DNA of 64,000 nucleotides, from the NCBI GenBank assembly GCA_024347235.1, contig AP025283.1, positions 1,736,001-1,800,000 on the forward strand. The letters are read 5' to 3'. A program made the translations under genes and the position numbers. Positions 11,101 to 19,692 of this stretch are shown piece after piece. The notes beneath the pieces are model-generated. The model saw only the letters and a list, made by a program, of their open reading frames with translations, did no database searches and had not been told where the DNA came from. Source of the stretch: Aliamphritea spongicola. Its GTDB lineage: Bacteria; Pseudomonadota; Gammaproteobacteria; Pseudomonadales; Balneatricaceae. Within the stretch, counting starts at the first letter, position 1, and each line of letters starts with the position of its first letter.

Positions 11101-11638
11101 ATCGTCGATCCGGTAAGCCTCGAGGAGTTGCCGACCGGTGAGGAAGGGCTGATTCTGATCGGAGGTACCCAGATAATGCAGGGCTACCTGAATAATCCGG
11201 AAAAACCGCTGATGTAGTAGTCGAGATGGATGGCTTACGTTGGTACAAGAGTGGCGATAAGGGGCGGGTGGATGAAGATGGCTTCCTGACCATTGTCGAT
11301 CGCTATTCACGTTTTGCCAAGCTGGGGGCGAGATGGTCAGCCTGGGAGCGGTTGAAACGGAGATTCGTCAGATCATACAGCGGGATGAAGCCCATGATGA
11401 TGTCCGGCTGGTGGCGGTTAATCTGCCGGATGAAAAGAAAGGAGAAAAGGTTGTCTTGCTGATTGAAGCTCTGGCCAACCTGACACCGGATCTGTTGCGT
11501 AACCTGCTGGTTGAAAGTGGACTACAGCCGCTGATGTTGCCCGCTAAGATCTTTACGGTTGACGAAGTGCCGGTGCTGGGAAGCGGTAAAACGGATTATC
11601 CGGCGGCCAAGATTCTGGCCGAAACCGCTGTTAGCTGA
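8173..11638 (+). CDS. aas: LplT-PlsC-Aas fusion: lysophospholipid transporter / acyl-[ACP]-phospholipid O-acyltransferase
   Basis: One large protein of about 1155 aa. Residues 1-430 are a 12-helix MFS domain of the LplT type, which flips lysophospholipid across the inner membrane. Residues 440-640 are a PlsC-type acyltransferase with NHISWLDW (HX4D motif) and LFPEGAIS. The rest is an AMP-forming acyl-ACP synthetase with SSGSEGAPKGVMLSH, EGYGCTETTP and YKSGDKG. Together they re-acylate lysophosphatidylethanolamine. E. coli splits this into lplT and aas; the fused form is common in marine bacteria. The frame breaks near 9613, 10107, 10372, 11205 and 11325. Downstream of and coupled to the TetR gene. 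Confidence 0.9.
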
Positions 11639-11656
11639 TCTCTGTTCAGGCAGGGT

Positions 11657-11693
11657 ACGGAGAAATCATCAATAATAAAGGTGATTTCTCCGT
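11657..11693 (+). terminator. hairpin after aas, probable terminator
   Basis: A perfect 12-bp stem ACGGAGAAATCA / TGATTTCTCCGT (11657-11668 and 11682-11693) with a 13-base AT-rich loop follows aas by 18 bases. Only a weak T tract follows, so it may stabilise the mRNA end and not act as a strong terminator. Confidence 0.5.
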
Positions 11694-11727
11694 TATACAG
11701 CTTGGGGCAGAACAGGGATTAGCGATC

Positions 11728-12142
11728 ATGCATACAGTACACGGAACCATACGTTTAAGTGTCGAAGGCCGAATATTAACCATTGAAGGTCAGGGACCAT
11801 GGAATCTGGAATCCATTGATCTGAGTGTTGATTCTATCGGAGATGATTTGCGTGCGCTGTATGGTGCCCCTGGGGAGCGCTGGTGCTGGTTGAAGGGGAT
11901 TCTATTCTGGTGCCGGATGCGGAAGCCAGGCTCATAGAGGTGGTTCGCGATGACCGTGTTAAAGGGCGTCTGGCTACTGCGCTGGTGTTGGGGAATGCTC
12001 AGTGCCCGGGCTGGTGACCCAGCATCTGCAGGAGGTCTATACCGCCGCCGGAGATGTTTTTCAGGCGTTCAGTAATGCAGATGATGCCCGGCGCTGGCTC
12101 AATGCGCAGATTAAAGCTGCAGGCCAGACCCACTTACAGTAA
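11728..12142 (+). CDS. small cytoplasmic protein, possibly STAS/SpoIIAA-like, unknown function
   Basis: The start is MHTVHGTIRLSVEGRILTIE. The frame breaks near 11872 (one base missing in the G run) and near 12008 (one G missing). Joined, the protein has 138 aa with alternating strands and helices: GALVLVEGDSILVPDAEARL, then DARRWLNAQI near the end. This pattern, with a strand-rich start and a helix carrying ARRWL near the C-terminus, resembles SpoIIAA/STAS-like proteins of unknown role. I hold that assignment weakly. Its last 32 bases overlap the 3' end of the glycosyltransferase on the other strand. Confidence 0.5.
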
Positions 12143-13160
12143 CGTCCATTTCAGACCATAACTGCTTGCTAAGAGATGTCACCGGTCTCTGGCAGTTATC
12201 GGCAATCCAGCAGGCTAGTGCGCCAGCAACGTCGGGATATTTCTGGGCTGTAGGCGCAGGTTTATCCAGCCATGAATCAAATATATCCGCTGAGAAGGTT
12301 TCAAAACTGTCTGCCAGTTGAAGATGCTCCAGAATAGCGGCGTTGGAGCGTTGTTCAGGTTGACCGTTCAGCGGTTTTGTCAGCAGTTTCTTGCCGGTCT
12401 GTAAGACTTCACTGGCCAGCCCAAATCCACTGTTGGCGATAACTCCCGAGCTGCTTTGCATATCCAGAGGAAGTGATCCCGGGAAAAGGGGCATAGCCGG
12501 ATATGTTCACGTTGCTGTACCTGCGGTGTATCACAGTAAACATAGAAGCGGTGATTTTTCAGAGGCTGTAACCACTGCAGTATTTGCTCTAATGGCTCAA
12601 ACGGAAGATACACCAGGATCTTATCCTGCTCGACAGGCTGGTTCGGTGGCGGAGGACTGATCAGCGGTGGCAGTATAGGTGCATCAAAGTGGTGCCAGTG
12701 TAAGCCTATAGCCTGACTGACCGGTGCGAACAGGCGGGTGCCGGGTAGCATTGCGTACTTAATATCAGGCCCCGGAAGGTTGTATTCGAAGGCATACTGA
12801 TGGGCGATTCCGACAGAGGTTTTACCCTGTAGCCGGGCCGCCCAGGCTGTCACGGGTTCAAAATCGCTGATGATGAGGTCGTAGCCACTCAGATCCAGAT
12901 TTCTGATGTCCCGGTAAAAGCGAGTAAGGTTGTTACTGAGGCAGGTTTTCAGTTTTCTGACCTGTCCCTGTTCGACGATGAATGTCAGCCCTTGTCTGAC
13001 TTTGTATTCTCCGAAAGGCTGCATGTCGAAGAGTTTGTCTGCCGGTCGTCCAGAGAATAGATAGTCGACCTTAATACCGTGTTGTTGCAGTTTGCTGGCC
13101 ATTACGGGCCCGGGTTATATGCCCGTTGCCGGTTGCCTGAACACCGTAGAGTATTTTCAT
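12111..13160 (-). CDS. glycosyltransferase of the MJ1255/VC2487 type (GT-B fold)
   Basis: The N-terminus MKILYGVQATGNGHITRA, with a glycine-rich loop and GHITRA, is characteristic of GT28-like enzymes of the MJ1255 group. Later parts are YDLIISDFEPVTAWAA, the PLSRDHF-like segment and VIANSGFGLASEVLQTGKKL followed by PLNGQPEQ, which form the nucleotide-sugar site. The frame breaks near 13107 and near 12488, and perhaps once more. About 350 aa when joined. It acts in the cytoplasm or at the inner membrane; sugar and acceptor are unknown. It is 38 bases downstream of the PAP2 phosphatase gene on the same strand, so a lipid-linked or envelope glycan role is plausible. Confidence 0.75.
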
Positions 13161-13198
13161 GCTGTCACCTGCTGGTGGTGTGTCAGTAAATGTTTGCG

Positions 13199-13717
13199 TC
13201 ACATCAGATAAAGGTTGTAGCCAAGCATTGCACTGGTAATGCCGAGTAGTGCACCGGCGAGAATGTCTGTTGGGTAATGAACCCCCAGTAATACCCGGAC
13301 AGGCCTATCAGCCCGGCGACAGCGAGGCCGCCTCTGACAAGCCCGGGTAATAAATACTCAGCACCGAAGCAAACGCAAAGGCTGCTGCCGCATGACCGGA
13401 AGGGAAGCTGAAGCGATCTGCAGGCTGAATGGCAGGGGTAATATCACTGAGGTAATCACAGGGCCGGTTACGTTTGATCAGTTGCTTTAGAGACAGAAAA
13501 AGGGGACTTCGATAGCAAAAGTGATCAGGCCGGCCTGAAGGAAATCCGGGCCACTGACCGGTTCGAGCCAGAATAACAGTAAGCCTGCGAGCAGGTAGGC
13601 CACACCGTCTCCCAGCCGGGATGTCCAGCGGCTGAGCCAGGCAATATGAGGCTGTTCATAACAGTTAAAAATCCAGAAATAGAGCCGGGTATCTAAGAGC
13701 TGAAGTTGTTGCAGCAT
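13199..13717 (-). CDS. PAP2-family membrane phosphatase
   Basis: The three motifs of the PAP2 superfamily are visible: KQLIKRNRP (KX6RP), FSFPSGHAAAAF (PSGH) and, after a frame change, a VLLGVHYPTDILAGALLG motif with the catalytic His and Asp. Hydrophobic stretches lie between them, as in integral membrane phosphatases that act on undecaprenyl pyrophosphate or phosphatidylglycerophosphate. The frame breaks near 13488, 13345 and 13285. About 173 aa, short but complete. The start MLQQLQLLDTRLYFWIFN is at 13717. It sits upstream of the glycosyltransferase in one likely operon. Confidence 0.8.
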
Positions 13718-13816
13718 ATGATCGTCTCACTTGAGTGATTCAATATGTGCATTGTTGAAAGAAAGCGTGACAACGATGTGAAAGTGAAATGACAGTTAAG
13801 TGAAGCGGGGATGGGG

Positions 13817-13845
13817 GGCAGCAGACCCAGAACAGGTCTGCTGCC
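13817..13845. terminator. perfect hairpin between rdgC and the PAP2 gene
   Basis: The stem GGCAGCAGACC / GGTCTGCTGCC (11 bp, loop CAGAACA) lies just past the end of rdgC. There is no T tract on the minus strand side, so it is either a weak terminator for rdgC or an mRNA-stabilising structure. Confidence 0.5.
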
Positions 13846-13875
13846 GATGTTTTGCTATCGTTTTGCTATTTTTTA

Positions 13876-14789
13876 CTATGGACGGACCGCTTCGCCGCCA
13901 AATGCTTCCAGCAGCATCGGGATCAGGCGGGTCAGTTCCAGTGACATTGCGATAAATTCTGAATCGAACCGTTCCATTGCCTCTTCAGGGCTGTCCTGAT
14001 CGAGTTTTTCTTTCAGTGAGTCTGACAGCTTCAGGCGTTTCAGACACAGGTCTTCCTGAATGATAAAGTTGAGGCTTTCCTGCCAGTCGACCGCCAGTTT
14101 GGCGATGCGTTTGCCTGCTTCAAGATGCTGGCGGATTTCATCGCTTTCCAGATCCTGACCTTTACAGCGAATCACGCCATTTTCAACACTGGTGTCACGC
14201 AGTTCACATTCATCAAGAATAACGAAGTCCTGCGGACGGGTATCAGCACTTTCCAGCCACTGAGACATAATGGCTGACGGTGAGTGGTTCACATCCGGCA
14301 GTACCACAGGCAGTGAGCCCAATTCAGTTCGCAGGTGACTAAGAAGTTCTTCTGCACGCTTGTGGCTGCTGGCATCAACGATGAGCAATCCTTGCTGCGG
14401 TGCAATCAGTGCGTGGGTAGTTTGAAATTTACTGAAAGCCCGGGGCAGCAGATCAATGACGATTTCATCTTTTAGCTGATCGCGTTCTTTACGGTAAACC
14501 TTGCGGGCCTGCTCGTGTTCAATCTGCTTAACTTTGGCTTCCAGCTTCTGCTTAATAACAGAGGAAGGCAGGATTTTTCTTCCTTCTGGGCTGCAATCAG
14601 CATAAAGCCCTGGCCGGCATGGACTAACATGTCCGACAAGCCATGGCTGGGGCTGATCCAGCCAAAGCGGCTCAGTTCCTGGCTGCTGCAAGGGGTAAAG
14701 GCTTTGTCTTCCAGCTTGGCTTCCAGTGTTTCTACGGTGTGTTCGAAAGGTTGAGAGAAACGGTAAAAGATTGCGTTTTTAAACCACAT
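13876..14789 (-). CDS. rdgC: recombination-associated protein RdgC
   Basis: RdgC is a ring-forming dsDNA-binding protein of the nucleoid that limits RecA activity. The start MWFKNAIFYRFSQPF, the segments SRFGWISPSHG, KVYRKERDQLKDEIVIDLLPRAF and the C-terminal DSEFIAMSLELTRLIPMLLEAFGGEA match the family along its full length. One frame break near 14577 splits the gene. Joined length is 304 aa against 303 in E. coli. It is a single-gene unit with a terminator on each side. Confidence 0.92.
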
Positions 14790-14822
14790 AACTTGCCTTG
14801 ATTTCTGAAACTGTAAATCGAT

Positions 14823-14860
14823 AAAAAGCCCCCTTTACCCGTTTGTCAGGTAAAGGGGCT
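14823..14860 (-). terminator. terminator of the thioredoxin-fold gene
   Basis: On the minus strand a GCCCCTTTACC / GGGTAAAGGGG stem with an 8-base loop is followed by CTTTTTAT. It ends the gene at 14899-15453. Confidence 0.85.
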
Positions 14861-14898
14861 GATGAAGTCGGACATTACCGGCGGGTGGCTTGCCGGGA

Positions 14899-15453
14899 TT
14901 AATTGGATGCCAGTAACTTATAGCGTAATGCTTTACGTGCCTTGTTGACGGCTCTGTCTACATAGAATCCATACAGGTCAACGGTGTTGATGCCAACCAT
15001 CTTGTCGGTCAGCACCTTACCGTCATTAGGGTCAACAAACAACAGGGTAGGTGTAAATGCTGAGTTGTAACGGCTAGCAAAAGCTGTCGCATCAACCGGA
15101 TCGCCGTTAAAGTCGATAATGGTCTTGCTGCCGTCAAAAATAGTCAGTTTGCGGAACAGCAGCTTTTTGTCATATTTGCCGCTCAGTTGCATAGGCTGAA
15201 GAATTTCACGGGTGATGAGTTCGCAGTACTGGCAGTCAGGCTGGCTGACCAGAATGAGTGCGAAGCGGTCACCGGCGATCTGCGCATCCTGCTGCAGGTT
15301 AAGTTCCGGCAGTGCATTTTCGGCTGTTGCTGTTGCTTCAGTGGACTGGCCGATTGGAGACAGGGCCAGTTTCTGGGCAGGCTGTGCCCAGCTAAGAAGG
15401 CTGATCATGGTGCCCGTCAACAGGGTAATAAGGGGTAGCAGTCTCAGTTTCAT
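14899..15453 (-). CDS. periplasmic thioredoxin-fold protein (SoxW/DsbE-like)
   Basis: The signal peptide MKLRLLPLITLLTGTMISLLSWA directs export. The mature protein has a redox pair CQYC in LVSQPDCQYCELITREIL, and the cis-proline region SAFTPTLLFVDPNDGKVL typical of thioredoxin folds. The frame is intact, 184 aa. The CXXC with a preceding P-D and the insert after it match the thioredoxin_2/SoxW group. It probably reduces disulfides in the periplasm; its partner is not apparent from neighbours, though the cytochrome-rich region nearby makes a role in cytochrome maturation conceivable. Confidence 0.8.
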   Translation of the reverse strand: MKLRLLPLITLLTGTMISLLSWAQPAQKLALSPIGQSTEATATAENALPELNLQQDAQIAGDRFALILVSQPDCQYCELITREILQPMQLSGKYDKKLLFRKLTIFDGSKTIIDFNGDPVDATAFASRYNSAFTPTLLFVDPNDGKVLTDKMVGINTVDLYGFYVDRAVNKARKALRYKLLASN

Positions 15454-15684
15454 TTTTATTATTAACTCAAGGCTGTTTTGTCCATGCAGTGGTCTCTCGC
15501 ATGGCGGATTCAGGTGCAGGCTGACAGTAAATTTTTGTGTTTTGTACCGTCAATGCACCAACGACGTTGACCGATTGTAAGCGATTTTTAAGACAGTTTG
15601 CTACGTTTCTGAGCAGAATGGTGAGAGTAACGGTTTTTGGGCGGTTAAGTTGTTGTTTTATCGGTGGGCATTTTTAGGGGAGAA

Positions 15685-15714
15685 ACAAAACAGCCCTGTA
15701 AAAACAGGGCTGTT
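15685..15714 (-). terminator. terminator after apt
   Basis: The stem AACAGCCCTG / CAGGGCTGTT (15689-15698 and 15705-15714) is read on the minus strand as a hairpin followed by TTGTTT, 17 bases past the apt stop. Confidence 0.85.
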
Positions 15715-15730
15715 GATTAAAGCAGAGTGC

Positions 15731-16272
15731 TCAGAGGCCTTCGTAAGACATCAGGCTGTAAACAGGGATGCCTGCTTCCTGAATCTTGCGGGAGCCCTGC
15801 AGGTCCGGCAGGTTAATCAGCGTGGCTACTTCAGCAACGCTGGCGCCGAGTTCTTTAACGATAGTGCTGGCGGCCAGCACGGTACCACCGGTGGCAATAA
15901 GGTCATCAAAGATCAGTACTTTGTCGCCTTCTGCTACTGCATCGGACTGCATTTCAACAGTGGCACTGCCATATTCCAGTTTGTATTCCTGTGACACGGT
16001 TTCCCCAGGCAGCTTGCCTTTTTACGTACCAGTACCAGTGGGATGTTCAACTGGTAAGCCATGATGGAGCCGATCAGGAAGCCGCGGGCATCGATGCTGG
16101 CAATGTGCGTGATGTCTGAATCAATATAACGCTGAATGAAGGCGTCGCTGATCATACGCAGGGCTTTGGGATCTTTGAACAGCGGAGTGATGTCGCGGAA
16201 CATAATACCCGGTTCCGGCCAGTCCGGAATCGTGCGCATAACTGATTTTATATAACATTCATCAAAAGACAT
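15731..16272 (-). CDS. apt: adenine phosphoribosyltransferase
   Basis: Converts adenine and PRPP to AMP in purine salvage. Key parts: [20 protein letters not shown], the ARGFLIG loop that binds base and pyrophosphate, and the PRPP signature [13 protein letters not shown]. The frame breaks near 16018, one G missing in RKKGKLPGE. Joined length is 180 aa, close to 183 in E. coli. The gene follows the fnr-type regulator in the same direction, an order often seen in Pseudomonas relatives. Confidence 0.95.
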
Positions 16273-16339
16273 GAAGAGTCCTTACAACGGGGTAATTCTA
16301 AAAAGTGTACAGATACATATTGATTTCCCGACGGGGAAA

Positions 16340-17118
16340 TTAGTCCATCTGGCTGGTGCTGATGCGATCGTCGTCTTCACCAACACAGTCACCGGACAGA
16401 CGCTGAATTTCTTCCAGCTGAACCAGTTCTATTTCTTTGCCTTCAACTGTAATCAGACCGTTTTTCTGGAAACGGGTAAAGATACGGCTGACGGTTTCAA
16501 CAGCCAGACCCAGGAAGTTACCGATCTCGTTACGGGACATAGATAAACGGAATTGGGTAGCGGAGTAACCACGTGCTTTATAACGGGAAGACAGCTTGAA
16601 CAGGAAGGTCGCAATACGCTGCTCGGCATTTTTCTTGCTGAGTAACAGCATCATTTGCTGATCTTCACGTACTTCTTTACTCAGGGTACGCAGTACCTGC
16701 CGGCGCAGTTCCGGTAACTGCCCGGAAAGTTCGTCCAGTCGTGGAAACGGAATTTCACAAACAGTGGTTGTTTCCAGTACTTTGGCAGAAATCGGGTATT
16801 CATTGCCATCAAAGCCGCTGAAGCCGACCAGCTCGCCCGGGAAATAAAACCCGGTAATCTGTTCTTCGCCTTCGTTTGTCAGGCTGTAGCTCTTAATGCT
16901 GCCGGCACGGATTGCATAAATTGATGAAAACGAATCGCCCTGATGGAACAGGTGTTCACCTTTTTCAGAGGACGGCTTTTCTCAATAATATTATCGAGAC
17001 GATCCATCTCTGTCAGATTCAGTGATACCGGAAGGCACAGTGAACTCAGGCTACAGGTGCTGCAATGTACCTGAGATATACTGTGTACTTTGCGGTCGGT
17101 TGCCTTTGTGTCACTCAT
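16340..17118 (-). CDS. fnr: FNR/Anr-type oxygen-sensing transcription regulator
   Basis: Crp/Fnr-family activator. The N-terminus has HCSTCSLSSLC, and the fourth ligand Cys is in TTTVCEIPF, so all four Cys of a [4Fe-4S] oxygen sensor are there. A cyclic-nucleotide-like fold follows, then the helix-turn-helix MSRNEIGNFLGLAVETVSRIF with the ETVSR recognition helix that reads TTGAT half-sites. The frame breaks near 16968 (A run short by one). Joined length is 259 aa. ATG 17118 gives MSDTKATDRKV. It likely controls the neighbouring hemN and cbb3 operons, both of which carry candidate boxes. Confidence 0.92.
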
Positions 17119-17274
17119 TATCAAGTCCTGTGATTAGTTCATATATCGGTGTAGATATTCGATTATGAAGTAATTTTAGTACGGGTTGAAGCAATTTAGA
17201 CCGCAACACGTTACTTTTGTCGCACAAAGCCGCAAAAAGTAACTGTTTTGTTAAGTCTGTTGCTCGCTGCTGCT

Positions 17275-17300
17275 GTCCTGAGCGGTGATTTGCTCAGGAC
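17275..17300 (-). terminator. hairpin downstream of hemN
   Basis: The stem GTCCTGAGC / GCTCAGGAC (9 bp) lies 15 bases past the hemN stop. No clear T tract follows on the minus strand, so terminator function is tentative. A second imperfect inverted repeat (GTTACTTTT..AAAAAGTAAC) is at 17210-17243. Confidence 0.45.
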
Positions 17301-17315
17301 TTACAGTGTTACCGG

Positions 17316-18711
17316 TCAGATAATTCGGGAGAATCCCTGAGTGGCCGTTCGCTTTGGAATGTAGGCATCAAATGTCATGCAGATCCGGCGAATAAGCAGC
17401 CGGCCAGTGCCGGTTACCAGAAGCTCCCGCCCCTGTTTTTCGACGCTGACGAGACCGTCCTGAGCAAACTGACCAATTTCTTCGAGTTCATCGGCAAAGT
17501 AATCGTCAAAGACGATATCAAAGTCTGCTTCAATGCGGTCTTTGTCCAGTTCAAAGTGACAAATCAGCTGAGTGATAACTGCCCGGCGGATACGGTCATC
17601 ACGGCTCAGGGTGACGCCCCGGTTAATCGCATGAACATCGCTTTCGACTGCATCTGTATAGAGACGCATGTCGTGCTGGTTCTGATAATAAACATCACCG
17701 ATCTGGCTGATTGAGGAAACGCCCATTGCAACCAGGTCACATTCTTTATGAGTGGTATAGCCCTGGAAGTTACGGTGCAGCTGGTTATTGCGCTGGGCGA
17801 TGGCGAGTTCGTCATCGGGCTTGGCAAAATGATCCATACCTATATACACGTAGCCTGCGTCGGTCAGTATGGCGATGGTCGTTTCAAGAATAGCCAGTTT
17901 GGTTTCCGGGCTTGGCAGGTCTTCAGCATGAATGTGTTTCTGGGAACGGAAACGGTCAGGCATATGCGCATAGTTAAATACGCTCAGGCGATCCGGACTC
18001 AGTTCAATGATTGTTGAGAGGGTTTTCTTGAAGCTCTCAAGTGTCTGATGAGGCAGCCCGTAGATCAGGTCCATATTGATGGAACGGAAACCAAGACGGC
18101 GTGCTTCGGTCAGAACTGCTGCCACTTCTTCAACCGGTTGTACCCGGTTAACGGCTTCCTGAACTTTCAGTTCAACGTCCTGCACACCCAGGCTTATACG
18201 GTTAAAACCGATGTTACGTAGTACCTGAAGGGTTTCGTTATCCACTTCGCGGGGTCAATTTCAATCGAGTAATCGCCGCTGTCATCATCCAGCAGATTAA
18301 AGTTGTCACGCAGTGCCTGCATCAGCTCGGTCATTTGTTCATTGCTGATGAAGGTCGGGGTACCGCCGCCCCAGTGCAGTTGCTCAACGACCCGGTCTTT
18401 GGAATACCATTTAGAAAGCTGTGCCATTTCCTGATACAGGGTGTCGAGATAAGGCTGGGCTTTTTGCGGTTACGGGTGATAACTTTGTTACAGGCGCAGT
18501 AATAGCACACGTGAGCACAGAACGGGATGTGCACGTAAAGCGATAGTGGTGTGCTGGTATCCGCGGTGTTTTGCCCACAGTCAACCAGGTCGCTGGCCTG
18601 CAGAGTAGGATCAAACTGGATGGCGGTAGGGTAAGAAGTGTAACGGGGGCCTGACAGATCGTAACGTCGGATCAGATCCAGATCCCATTCAATTAGATTT
18701 GGTTGAGTCAC
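17316..18711 (-). CDS. hemN: oxygen-independent coproporphyrinogen III oxidase
   Basis: Radical-SAM enzyme that decarboxylates coproporphyrinogen III during heme synthesis without oxygen. The cluster motif [10 protein letters not shown] (CX3CX2CXC, as in true HemN) lies near residue 62 and HWGGGTPTF follows. [15 protein letters not shown] and the C-terminal HemN domain (residues 370-450) are present. The frame breaks near 18467 (A run) and near 18255 (C run). Joined length is 465 aa, against 457 in E. coli. It lies between the regulator and the TauE-like gene, with a candidate FNR/Anr box 94 bases upstream of its start. Confidence 0.94.
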
Positions 18712-18804
18712 TGCGTAAGTCTCTTGCTAAAACTGTATAGGGGCCGGTCTGTGCCGACTTATTTTGGTATGAGGATATTTTATGCGTGCTATAGGGCAGT
18801 CGCA

Positions 18805-18818
18805 TTGACCCTGGTCAA
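18805..18818 (-). promoter_or_regulatory. candidate Anr/FNR box upstream of hemN
   Basis: TTGACCCTGGTCAA is a perfect 14-bp palindrome that differs from the FNR consensus TTGATNNNNATCAA by one symmetric change in each half. It is centred about 100 bases upstream of the hemN start and overlaps the stop codon of the TauE-like gene. Confidence 0.55.
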
Positions 18819-19487
18819 GCGCTGAAGAATTGCAGTAAACCGGAAGTTGGCAGGGTGTATATTCCAAAGCCGATAATGCACAGGCCGGCCATCGCCTGAG
18901 TGAGCTTATGTTGTAAGAATTCCTGTAGTTGCCGGGCCAGCAGTCCGGTGACCAACATGGCCGGGATCGTTCAATGCCAAAGCCTGCCATTAGCATGGCG
19001 GATGTTTGCCAGTCAGCGGCACTGGCGCTCCAGATAAGGGTTGAGTAAACAAGCCCGCAGGGAAGCCAGCCCCACAAGCTGCCCAGCAACAGGGCGTTGG
19101 GCACTGAACTGACCGGCAGCAACTGTTTGCTGAATGGTTGTATATGTTTCCAGAGGTGCTTGCCCAGGCGTTCTATATAGGTGACTGCCTGCCACCATCT
19201 GGCGATATACAGGCCGAGCAGGATAAGCATCAGACCTGCGACAGTACGCATAATCAGGCCGGTAGTGGGGATTCAATGAGCCATCCCAGTCCGCCGAGTA
19301 TGCCACCGGCAAGTGCGTAGCTCAGGACTCGGCCAGTATTGAAGCTGAACAGGAGTAACAGAGGGTGATTATTCTGCCGGTTGATCCCCATCGCAATTGC
19401 GCTGGAAATGCCTCCGCACATACCGAGACAGTGAGCGCTGCCAAGCAGCCCCAGCAGCATGGCATAAAAGATACTGAGTTCAGTCAT
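18815..19487 (-). CDS. TauE/SafE-like membrane protein of the cbb3 cluster (DsbD_2-like)
   Basis: Six hydrophobic segments in about 224 aa, starting MTELSIFYAMLLGLLGSAHCLGMCGG. The GSAHCLGMCGG and SLWGWLPCGLVYS segments, each with conserved Cys and Gly, are typical of the sulfite-exporter-like protein that follows ccoS in many proteobacteria and is thought to help metal supply or assembly of the oxidase. The frame breaks near 19263 and near 18968. The start overlaps the end of ccoS by 8 bases, so it belongs to the ccoGHIS unit. Exact substrate unknown. Confidence 0.8.
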
Positions 19488-19674
19488 CCTGTTTATCAGC
19501 AGGTTTCTGTTTGGCGTCGTCGGGAATCAGATGCTCGTCGTCATCATAGAGGATACTGTGGGCTGGGGATTCCATATCGTCATACTGGCCGCTGTTAACG
19601 CACCAGAAAAATCCCCAGATACCCAGCCCCGCCAGGATCATCGCGATTGGGATTAGCAGGTAGATGATGTCCAT
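19480..19674 (-). CDS. ccoS: cbb3-type oxidase assembly protein CcoS
   Basis: Small protein of 64 aa, intact. One membrane helix (IYLLIPIAMILAGLGIWGFFW) followed by the conserved WCVNSGQYDDMESPAHSIL segment and an acidic tail DDDEHLIPDD. CcoS is needed to insert heme b and copper into CcoN. It lies 18 bases after ccoI and overlaps the next gene. Confidence 0.93.
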   Translation of the reverse strand: MDIIYLLIPIAMILAGLGIWGFFWCVNSGQYDDMESPAHSILYDDDEHLIPDDAKQKPADKQDD

Positions 19675-19692
19675 TAGATATCCGTAGCCTGA

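Noticed and set aside
17210..17243. Imperfect inverted repeat GTTACTTTT..AAAAAGTAAC between fnr and hemN
   Set aside because: Too imperfect and without a T tract; not clearly a terminator or FNR site.
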